Shown here one piece after another: positions 36,401 through 46,127 of a DNA stretch of 64,000 nt. The notes under the pieces are model-generated. The model saw only the letters and a list, made by a program, of their open reading frames with translations, was not told the origin of the DNA and did no database searches. The stretch's first letter is position 1, and the number at the start of each line of letters is the position of its first letter. Made by a program: the position numbers and the translations under genes. Source of the stretch: Epiperipatus broadwayi. Taxonomy: Eukaryota > Onychophora > Udeonychophora > Euonychophora > Peripatidae. The stretch lies in contig JAQFVV010000182.1 of the NCBI GenBank assembly GCA_028023455.1, positions 680,001 through 744,000 of the forward strand, written 5' to 3'.

Positions 36401-37873
36401 GGTTAAAAAAGGAAATAATTTTTAAAATATACAAAATAAATGTTTTATAATTGTATGGGTTTTAACCTATGCTTTATTTTTTCTTTTCTATCGATTTATT
36501 TTCTCTTTCAGTTTAATTTGCTTGTTGTCTTTTTTTTTTATCAAAATCATATTGATTTTAACTTCTTTGATATATTTGCATTAACTGCCATGACATCAGC
36601 AAACCAAAATGCTATTACAGAAAGACTTATCAAACTATTACAATAAGAGTAATTCATAGTGAAAACTTTATTAGTAATCTTTGTTTTATAAAAATATGCT
36701 TCATAAGTTATATTGCAACATCTGCAGTCATGATAATGACTATTCATGCAGAATTGATTTTGTTTAATGGGTAAGAATAATATTATGCACAACACTCAAC
36801 CCGGAAGTGTTCAAGATCTCTTTGTCAAGTTGTTTTGCTATGTATTTTGCATGTGGTTTGTGAATGCATGCCGTGTGCATAAATTTTGCAAGAAATCTAT
36901 GGTGGGTGTCATCATAATTGGATGAGCAGGCAGTAACAATATCTGATCCAATTTAAAAGTCTTGAGACAATTTGATAATAATTAGGAGATTAAATGAATT
37001 AAATGACTGGGAGAAAAAATCTGAATAATTAATAATATCTTAAATTTAACTAAATGAAATGTTATAGTTAAGATATTTTTAAATATTTTATGTGGCCATT
37101 TGGATAGATTACTATTTATTATAAATATTAATGTCTCTTACCACTTTGTTGAGTTCAAATTTGATTTAAAATAGAAATATGGAAGATAAAATCAGCTTGT
37201 ATGTTAGTACATATAATTAAAGTATTATTACCTAGGTTTACAAATCAAGGTTAAGGTAATATTATTAAAATCACTGATTGATTATTTAAGATATTCTTTG
37301 CAATATATTTAATAAACTTTGTTTTATTATTATTTATTTTTGCTGTCATTATGAATCTCTTGCTTATATCCTGATAATTATTGTACATAGTGAGTGTGGA
37401 TATATATATATATATTACTGCTTTTGATAAAATAATATTATTATTTTAAGTTACCTTTATACTTAAACTTAATATTTGTCTATTGGGTTATTTTGTAATC
37501 AGCTTATCCCATTTTTTTTTATAAGTAAAATTATTTTTCATTTTAGCAACCAAGTGAAAGTCAATGTTGGATATTGAAATGCTTCATTGAAATAAGGTAA
37601 CCTTTTTATTAATATTTCTTGTTATTACTCGTTCTTAGGGCAACCTTGATTTATTTATAGCAAAATCTTTCATATTATTAATTATTACAATTTTTGGATA
37701 AGTAATGATAACAAGAGTTATAATATAAGTGGGACATATAAAGTAAATTAATTACAAGTTGTAATAAATATTCTTGGCAATAGAATAGTATATGATAACA
37801 AGTTAATAATTATCCACCAATAATAATTATTATTGATTACTCTTAATGAAGATCTGACTTTGGGTAGTAAACT
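36401..37873. other. AT-rich DNA, no gene recognised
   Basis: Overlapping frames at 36440-36646 (+) and 36547-36795 (-) share one stretch and show no family motifs. A TA run lies at about 37399-37415. Confidence 0.45.
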
Positions 37874-37890
37874 TAACATATATATATATT

Positions 37891-38097
37891 ACACATGATC
37901 ACCATCTCCTAAGATCTAGGTGCAGTGCTCTCAGATCCAAGGCTCCTCACTGATGAAGGCCACAAACCAGAAACTAGTCTGGGGATATTGGATGAGTAAA
38001 CACTGGATGGGGATTTATGCACAAGCCTTCTGGCATCTATTAATTACTCTGGCTTTCACTGAATGGCAATATATATAGAGAGTTTTGCCTGTTTTAA
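37891..38097 (+). mobile_element. hammerhead-ribozyme retroelement, 207 bp
   Basis: A single unit bounded by an exact 17-bp direct repeat made of TAAC plus a TA run (37874-37890 and 38098-38114), read as a target duplication. It begins ACACATGATCACCATC, holds the best-conserved hammerhead of the family (37935-37993), then a GGATGGGGATTTATGCACAA block, and ends AGAGAGTTTTGCCTGTTTTAA. It encodes no protein. Size, target duplication and ribozyme fit an animal retrozyme or a solo PLE terminal repeat. The TA content makes the duplication less certain than at 41 kb. Confidence 0.75.
37935..37993 (+). ncRNA. type I hammerhead ribozyme, copy 3 (intact core)
   Basis: Intact core: CTGATGA (37950-37956), GAAAC (37970-37974), TAGTC (37975-37979; predicted cleavage after C37979). 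Helix I pairs TCCTCA (37944-37949) with TGGGGA (37980-37985), then after an internal loop ATCCAA (37935-37940) with TTGGAT (37988-37993). Helix II is only two pairs here (GG with CC) because the third is C-A; the family form is GGC/GCC with a five-base loop. Helix III is minimal (AC/GT around TA). An A-A mismatch next to the core at the base of helix II is family-wide and atypical. Confidence 0.75.
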
Positions 38098-38114
38098 TAA
38101 CATATATATATATT

Positions 38115-39346
38115 CATTTACTAATCGTCTAATATTAAGATATAATACTTGGACTAGTTAACATAATTTATTGAAAATAAAGAAATTTTTCAAAATGTAA
38201 CATTAGCTATAGTGTTATAAAAAGTTATCCATTTTGTTAAAAAAAAATCAAATTACACAAAAATTTAAAATTATATATTTTTTAATATTATTATACGTTT
38301 AATCATAGTACTGACCAGAAATCAAACAATCGTGATCATTAGATTAATGCCTAAAAACGAAATCTGTACCAGATTTTAAATAACGTTTGTAATGAAATAA
38401 AACATTTTTTTGAAATATAGTCTTGTTGGCGTTATTAGGTGTTTAGTTTATATTACCAGTATAGCAATGTTAAATTATCTAATTGTAAATAATTCTAAAT
38501 GTTTATTTATCTCTTCATCAAATAATGTAATTCTTAAATAATAGACGTATACTTGATAATTTATATAAATATTAATTTTATAGAATAGATAATTATGTTT
38601 AATATTTTAATTTGTTTAAAATAAGTCTACGGATGATTAAACTATTTATTTATTTTGCACAAATATTTCTAAAGATATACAAAGAGAGTAATAAAAAAGA
38701 AAGAATGTTTATAAGCATTCAATATTAAAATGTATTTATAATTATATTTCCTTTTTCATTTATTCATAATAAAACGCTTTCCGTGCTTCTGTTTTGTATA
38801 TATATATTTTTTATGTTTATGAGTTATTTAAAGAATAATCATTAAATCTTTAGTGTTTTTACATCTGTATTTAATTAAAAGACCAGCTGACGGATTTAAG
38901 TTTCTCTCTAATCTAGATTATAACACTGCAAAACTTAATATTTTTAATTGTCTAAAGAAACGTATTTCTGCCTTCATTAGCGTCAAATTGTCTTCATCTA
39001 TTTCCAACAATCTTTGTTTATGTGGACAGTTAGTTGGAGCAAAAAACATGTCTGTTTGGCAACATTTTCAGTATTGCACTAATAATCAGGTTTTAATTTC
39101 AAAACTCAAAATTTTCTACTGTTTGCCTAAATTGACATAACCATTTAAATTAAAATTATCTGTTGTATAAGAATATAACTATTTTTAAAGTTATTTCGTG
39201 TTAATAGATCTTAAAAATTAAAATATGAATGAGAGACATTTGGAAATTGTAAATTGAGTATTCGAATTTTGAATAAATGTATCATAATTATGAATTACCA
39301 CAAAGAATGAAAATACAGCAATTAAATAGTGTCTAAATCAGAAGTG
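38115..39346. other. AT-rich DNA, no gene recognised
   Basis: A 95-codon plus-strand frame (38853-39140) is less low-complexity than most chance frames but has no motif I recognise and no supporting context. Confidence 0.4.
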
Positions 39347-41013
39347 TCAAACTGATGACCCAAGGCATATATTTTTGTGTTCCATAAAAAAAAAGAGATG
39401 AAACATAGTCATATTATTTAACAAAAATACATCAGAATTCTTTCAAACATGGTACAAGATATCATATGAAGACTAGTCAAATTGAATGAGTTTAAAACAT
39501 GGTTCCATGCATTGTTGTGCTATATTCTGTTGTAGAATCATCTGTTTTGAAAAATGGAAAAGCATAAATGAGAGTTAAGAAACCATGATAACAGAAAGAC
39601 AAGCTGCCATCTTTCCTGATCTTTCTAACTTTTCAGTATTTTACTTATTAAATGCACCCTCATGATTATGACCCAATTGATGGCAGAAATGCAGTAGCAT
39701 GAGAAGGATGGGGGAGAGAGAGCACATGACAATGGAAAAAAATATATTGGAAGTTCTCTTTAGGTATATGAATAGTACAAGATTTTTTATATCTTATACT
39801 TTTAGGCAGAGCATACAAACATTTTTTTGTCAGTGTGCTATTGTTTTCATTTGTTGTTTACCAATAAGCTATTTTTGATCCATTTTTGTTTTTGTTGCTC
39901 AATATAGAAAATATTTACACAAAAATGTATGTAATTAAAGTTTAATTACTAAACCATTAACAACTGTTGATTTATTAAACAATTATTTACATTTATAAAT
40001 TCATTAGTCAATATTTTTTAATCCAGAAAATATCATTTTTAAAATTTCAAATAAGATGAGAACTGAATTATTTCTGCATGGAAAATAAAATTGTATGTAT
40101 TATAAGCAATGAAATAATAATGTTGCTAAAGAATATAATATTAAAAGACATTATGAGATAAATTACAAGGAGCAATATTTTTGCTACAAAGGTAAATTAA
40201 GAAAAAAGAAATTGAAAATTTTGAAGAACTCACATCTAAATCAACAACAAGTATTTTCAAAATTTATGAAAAGCAATGAATTGATAGTGAGCACTAAATA
40301 TAAATTTATATATTTACTGAATAAAAAAAAAATTTAAACCAGTCACAGATGACCCATTAATCAATGATTGCATGATAAGTGTGCTGAATTTGTTACTCCT
40401 GAAATAATGCAATTGTGTCATGATATATCTTTATTGAGAAATACAATATCAAATAGAATAAGTGAGATTTCAGGAAATCTGAGAAATCAACTGTGTGAAG
40501 TATCTGCAAAGAGGATCCTATGCTTTTTTATTGTGATTGATGAAAGCATCAAAGTACAAGATGTTGCACAAGTTGATTTGTTCATGGTTGCAATGAAAAA
40601 ATGAAAACAATGGAAGTTTTGGGAAATGATTTTATCCATGGAAATACAACTAATAAAGATATTTTTGATGTGCTATGAAACACTTTGGTGAAGTTTAATA
40701 TTTTTTAGATGACTGATGTGATAACTGTCAGTGCCAAAGCAATGATAGGCAAAGATAAGGAACTTATACAAAGACTGATAGCAAAGTTAAAGGAAATCTT
40801 CCCCAAAAATCAGAACTAAGGTCATTTCACTATATTTATTATTCATCAACAAATTCTATGTTTTAAAGTATTAAAAATGAATAATATTCTTGAAACTGCA
40901 ACTAAAATGGTAAATGTTATTCAATCCAGGAAAATTAATCATCATCAACATACATTATTTCTTAAGACTTTAGAATATGAGTTCAAAGGACTTTTTCATT
41001 ACATAGAAATTTA

Positions 41014-41251
41014 CACCATCAAACATTAAATGATCACCATTCTTTATGCTTTGCATTAGATTCAAAGTTCTAGGTGCACTGCTCTTAGATCCAAGACTCC
41101 TCACTGATGAAAGTCACAAGCTAGAAACTAGTCTAGGGATATTGTATGAGTAGGCATTAGATAGGAATTTTGTGCACAAATCTTCCTGCATCTATTGATT
41201 ACTCTGGCTTGCACTGAGTGGTGCTACTGTACGGAGAGTTTTGCCTCTGTG
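41014..41251 (+). mobile_element. hammerhead-ribozyme retroelement inserted in hAT, 238 bp
   Basis: An exact 14-bp target duplication, TACATAGAAATTTA, lies at 41000-41013 and 41252-41265; removing one copy and the insert restores continuity of the hAT pseudogene. The left end CACCATCAAACATTAAATGA is homologous to the inverted right end of the 8951-9793 insertion. Then comes the ribozyme (41089-41147), a shared GAGTAGGCATTAGAT block, and a right end GAGAGTTTTGCCTCTGTG. No coding capacity. The long duplication and lack of terminal transposase-type repeats favour retrotransposition by a LINE or PLE enzyme. Confidence 0.82.
41089..41147 (+). ncRNA. type I hammerhead ribozyme, copy 4 (intact core)
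   Basis: CTGATGA (41104-41110), GAAAC (41124-41128) and TAGTC (41129-41133; predicted cleavage after C41133). Helix II is AGT-CACAA-GCT: compared with GGC/GCC in copy 1, the outer pair changed G-C to A-T on both sides, a compensatory change, and the inner pair changed C-G to T-G, which still pairs. Helix I keeps TCCTCA against TAGGGA (one mismatch) and ATCCAA against TTGTAT (one mismatch). All core bases needed for catalysis are present. Confidence 0.78.
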
Positions 41252-41545
41252 TACATAGAAATTTATTGCTTATTTTGCCATAAAGTCTTGAAGAGCTTTG
41301 ATTTCCTCAATATTATTTTTTTAAATTAAAAATCAAGATGTATCAATTTTAAAATCCAGCTTAGACCAAGAGTTAGTATTTTTAATTGAGTTTATTAACC
41401 ATTTGAACAATCTTAACATTGTTATAGGAAAAAGATAAATTAATATCAGACATGAATGATGCAATGGCACGTTTTGTGTGGCCTGCATGAAGTTTATGTA
41501 TTAAAACAATGGCCCATAGCTGAAATGATTTTAATACTCCTTAAA

Positions 41546-43031
41546 TGAAGTCTCTTCAAGAATAAAGAAACCTTTTTTTTTAATTTTTAAATATATATAT
41601 ATATGTGTGTAAAGATTTCTCTAAAAAAAATTATTAGCTGTGTAAGTAAATATTTTTGATAAACAAATTAATCATGTTTAATTTAATCATTTAATTAATA
41701 TTTAATATGAATACAAATGGAAATGGTAGTCTATAAAATGTTCATACCTTGCTTAAGAAAAAACGTTTTTGCTCATAAACAAAAACTACAATTAAACCCC
41801 ATTGTAAGCTATTATTATAACATATCTCGTGTTGGTATATGTATGAACTATTACAGAAAAAATAATAATGGTATTGAAAATGAATGTATATATGATGTGA
41901 AATGATGTAGAGTAACACATTATTTTTCTTTGGTGCAAAAAGAGGAATTTTAAAAATCAAGAAAAGGAAGGAGGAATTGAATTGTAAATATGATTTATGT
42001 GGAAATTGTAACGAAAATATTAAACATGTGAAGTGTAAAATAATGCTTTAAAAATTCCAACATAATTTGTATGAAGTTAGGAAAAACATAAAGGCGAATG
42101 AAGTGCAAAAATGAAAAAAAAACGAATTTTGTTTAAGTCATTAAAGTGAGAGTGGAGAATATAAGGATATTGTGTATTGAACAAACAGAAAATCAGTTTT
42201 TATTAAATGAGATAAAGAGAATGAATTAATGACTGTAAATAGAATCTGATAATATGGGAAGGGAATAGATAGTTTCAGAGGGAGGAAATGTTTACATTGA
42301 CGAACGATATCTCTGGGAACTAAATTGATTTTATTTAAAAAGAAGCTATTTTGCATCACTTTACAAAACATCATTAACAAAAAGTTTACTAATAATAGAA
42401 TATTTTTTAATTTATAAAAAAAAAAAGTTATCGTAGTCATTTTGAATACATTAACTTTTTTATGCTCTAACTTTTAAATAATATAATTATCTTTTGAGAC
42501 ACTTGTCATTCATTTATTCTATATTACATTGCTTGGAGATAAATTGAGTAAGGGAAGTTATAATAATATATATAAATAGTCAGATTAATAAAATTTTGAT
42601 TTTTAATTTCTTACTATATATGCTACTCAATATCATAGCCATACTATAAGGTAACTAGAACTGTTATTTATTTATTCATTCAAATAAATCACGCAATATA
42701 TATAATAAAAATAATGCAGAAAAGCTTTTCTTGGCAAAAAAGCCTCATTTTATATTGTATACATATTGTTTAAAGGAGGTTGCCTTGACAACAGTTTGAG
42801 ATTATTGATTGTTATTGATATTGGGTTTGTCTAAGTATTGACTGGTTTTAATGATTATATTTATATATAAGTAATTAGAACCAATTATAACAATAATACC
42901 ATGTGTACCAAAAAAAAATAAGTTGTATAATTATAATTTTCTCTTTATTTTTTATTATTCAATTATTAATTTAATTAATTGATGTTTTATTTTTATATTA
43001 AAAGTTATAAAGTTAATTTCAGTGATTTGTT
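41546..43031. other. AT-rich DNA, no gene; one dispersed-repeat copy
   Basis: About 42776-42862 is an inverted copy of a dispersed repeat also at 54431-54535, 56431-56495 and 56726-56836 (shared GGTTGCCTTGACAACAG / TTGTCAAGACAATCTCC). Frames at 41717, 41742 and 42141 are unsupported. Confidence 0.5.
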
Positions 43032-43690
43032 TTAATATACTATACACATGTATTAAACAATCTCCACACTATCACACTTTCTTTTCAAATCATATGAATA
43101 AATAATATACAATAAAAGATAAATGAACTTTGTGCTGAACCATTTGGTCCAGGTCACCATCTCTCATATATATTTTTATTATACGTAATGTATTTATCAA
43201 TAGTAAATCTTTATATTTTGATTTACAAGTGTCAAATTTACTTCATCCACAACTTTGCCACCATCAACTGTAGATATATGCAGTAATGATTATCACTAAT
43301 CACCTATTAAAGTACAGATTCTCTGTAGCCCAGATATAAACATTAAATCTCAGTTAAAGATTAATATAACTGTGTTTTTAATTAAACATTCACACACATA
43401 GTGATACTCACATATCCCCTATGTGCAACATCTTTTAAAAATGTGGTAGTGTGGAGGTTGCTTAATACATTTATAAAAATGCTACAAATGGGAAAAGGAA
43501 ATATAAATAACTCCATATGTGTATAATTTAAAAAATCAGATATATTAATCTTTAACTGAGGTTATCTGCTCTAGAGACAATCTCTAGTTTAATAAATGAT
43601 TGGTGATAATCTTTACTGTATTTATCAAAAATGGATAATGTCAAAGATGTGATTAAAGTAAGTTCAACACTTGTAAATCAAAATATACCA
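43032..43690. repeat. complex inverted repeat
   Basis: Two sets of inverted blocks interleave. At 43032-43078, AACAATCTCCACACTATCAC is inverted at 43443-43471 (GTGGTAGTGTGGAGGTTGCT). About 43212-43385 is inverted at about 43510-43690 (TATTTTGATTTACAAGTGT and CAGTTAAAGATTAATATA blocks). This suggests a foldback with an internal rearrangement or a nested pair. It abuts the RTE LINE tail at 43693. No coding content. Confidence 0.65.
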
Positions 43691-43692
43691 TT

Positions 43693-46127
43693 TATCATCA
43701 TCATTTTCACTTATTATCAATCCACTTTAGGATGAAGGGCTCTCCAAATTCAATCCATCTTCTCCTACCTCTAGCCTCTCTTCTCCACATCACCCCAGCA
43801 TATTTCCTTAAATCATCAATTTATCTCACATGTAGTTTCCTTCTATATCTTTTATAATATTTCTTGGAATCCAATTTAAGATTTTATCTATCCATCTATT
43901 ATCATCTTCTATCCCAACTCCTCTTTAGTCTCTTAATTCTTTCAATGATGTCAGTAACATTTGTTTGTTCTCTTACTCATGTATTCCATTTTCTATTTCT
44001 TTTTGTTACTTCTAACAAGCATCTCCTCATACATTTTTGGGTGATCTGAAGTCTCAATATTGTTCTTCTGTTAAGTATCTAAGCCTTATATCCATAGGTA
44101 AGAATTGGTAAAACACATTTATTAAAAACCTTTTTCAAACAAATTGGCATATTTCCTTTAAATATTAAGTTATTGCTATCAAAAGCACTCCACAAAATAA
44201 TTCTTGCAAAACTGCTGAAAAAATTTTGGGGATATGGACCTGTCCTCCTCAAAGTTAATTTATTTAGTACCATTATATAATCTAATTGTTGCTGTTGCAT
44301 TTTTATAAATGTTCTTCAGAATATGATAATATTCTGGGTCTACACCATGATGATCCAATGATTTAATGATTAAAAAAATGTTTATAGAGTCAAATGCCTT
44401 TCCTTAATTTACAAATACAAAGCATAATAGCAATTTATATTTATTGGTTTTTTCTATAACTTCTCTCAATATTTTGGATATAATCAATTATACTAAAATG
44501 ACTTATAAACTCAGCTTGTTCTTTTGATTGGTTAAAATCTAAAGTTTGCTGTATTTTGGTAAAAACTGTGTAAAGAACTGAAAAAAGAGTGTAATTTTTA
44601 ATATTTTCTTCATCACTTTTTTTAAATATTAATATTAATACTACATTCTTCCAATCATCTCATACACCTTTATTATTTAGACATTTGGCATTTAACTTTG
44701 CGAAAAAAAATTCTATTTTTTCACCGACTTTTTTTAAGATATAAATTATAATTCCATAATTATCTGGAGTTTTCCCCTTTTTTATAAATTAAATTGTATG
44801 TCTCAATTCTTCATTTAAAATCCTGGGAAATTCAGAAGATATAGTAGTTGTAGATGACACTTTCCTTGCTCTTCGTTGCACCATAATTCTTGATATAACT
44901 CTTTTACACATTTTATGATGCCATCTTTCTTTTTGGTAATAATTCCATCTTTTTTCTTATTGTATAAATAAGTTTCCTACCAATAGCAAGATGTTATTTT
45001 ACACCCTTGAGACATTTATTCTCTTCTATATAGTTTTCCTTGCTAGTTCACAATTATATTTTCTTATATCATTATCAACTCTTTTTCACCCCATTTTACA
45101 AAATTTGAAATATTTAATTCTTCTTAATGTATCATTTTATACATTTTCATATTTCTTCTTTTTGTCATAAATTGTTTTGTCTTAGTAAAAATTTTACTGT
45201 TCAATTGCTGCTTTATTTGTACCAGCTATCTTTGTTGCAGTTTTTAAACATGTATCAGTTATTTTCCAATTGATTTTTTTCAAATCTGTATCATGTTCAA
45301 AATCTGTTAATGTTTGAAAAATTTGCAGGTTCTAATTTAAATTTATAGAAATGTTTCTGAAGATTAGGAATATCAACTCATATTGTTTTTTCTTAATAAT
45401 TTTTACCTCTCTAGTTTTGCATTAACATGTGTCATACATTTTATTAATCAATGATTACTTCTTGTTTTGAATTTATTAAAAACATTACAGTCTTGAAATA
45501 TATATTTTTTGTTAATCAAAATAGAATCCAATTTTGCTGTACCTTCCCTTGGATGCTTCCATGTCCATTTCTGTTTAATATTTTTTTCAAGTAAAAAAAT
45601 TCATAGTATAAAATTTTTCTTTTTCTGCAAATGTCCTCTCACATTTCTGTTACCATAACCAAATTTGCCTATAGCAAACTCATCTTTAAATTATTTACCA
45701 ATTTGAGAATTTAAGTCTCCGTGTAAATTTTAAAATGTTGTTTCGTCTAAACAAAAATGTTTTGTACATCCATATAAAAATCTTCTACTTCTTTATCATA
45801 ATAAGAACTTGTTAGGGGTATATGTGTATTTAATATCTGCTATTAAGTTGAATAACTAATCTTGCCACTCTGTCTGATACACTATTTAACTCCACAATGC
45901 TGTTCTTCCACTTTTTATTTATAATGAATCCAATGTTTGTATTTTTATAGTACAGTACATGTCCACTTTTTAAATCAATACACTCTTTTTCTTTTCTTCT
46001 AATTTTGTAATGACCAATAAAGTCCCATTTAATTTTAGACAGTTCTTCCACTTTTTGCCATCTTCCTTTACTTGAAAATAATATGCAGTTGTCAATACCT
46101 AAATAAAAGATTGTCATCTAATGGCAG
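43693..46127 (-). pseudogene. RTE-type LINE, internally deleted, copy A
   Basis: Minus strand, 5' to 3' from 46127. The first frame (46117-45830) is the N-terminus of an APE-type endonuclease domain (GRWQ.VEELSKIKWD, then RRKEKECIDLKSG, then VSDRVARLVIQLNSRY). Degraded endonuclease and RT follow to about 44195. The frame then jumps directly from the FF.QNF segment before the catalytic YADD box to WSAFDSNNLIFKGN and VFNKCVLPILTYG of the RT C-terminus (44300-44079). The RT active site is therefore deleted. The 3' tail ends in a TGATGATGATAA-like run, typical of RTE elements. Many stops; inactive. These RTE proteins nick DNA and prime reverse transcription at the target; similar enzymes could have moved the SINEs here. 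Confidence 0.85.

Larger units (their letters stand above)
40040..41500 (+). pseudogene. hAT transposase pseudogene (BED finger, Charlie8/GTF2IRD2-like)
   Basis: A run of conceptual frames follows the order of hAT transposases related to the domesticated GTF2IRD2/ZBED group. At about 40120-40270 there is a BED-finger-like segment with KEYNIKRHYE and a basic KGKLRKKEIENF-type tail. At 40368-40604 comes the region with ISLLRNTISNRISEI and then the catalytic-domain start VIDESIKVQDVAQ, where D-E-S is the expected first acidic motif. At about 40850-41010 comes IHQQILCFKVLKMNNI and then FKGLFHYIE. The frame resumes after the insertion at 41266 with HKVLKSFDF. Stops (for example in-frame TGA near 40276 and 40602) and frameshifts make it non-functional. 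The frame continues logically across the insertion, so the insertion came after the transposon. Confidence 0.8.
39347..41545 (+). mobile_element. decayed autonomous hAT transposon
   Basis: The left end CAGAAGTGTCAAACTGATGAC is a degraded version of the hAT end that begins CAGGGGTGTCAAACTCAT. The right end, read inverted from about 41545, gives GGAGTATTAAAATCATTTCAG and then GGCC-rich subterminal sequence, compatible with the same end. The interior encodes a broken BED-type hAT transposase (40040-41500). It is interrupted by a 238-bp ribozyme element at 41014-41251. No clean 8-bp target duplication remains, and the outer limits are approximate. Confidence 0.65.

Noticed and set aside
38853-39140. 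A 95-codon frame with moderately normal composition.
   Set aside because: No recognisable family, no splice signals or neighbouring exons I could support. It could be checked by blastx; I do not call it a gene.
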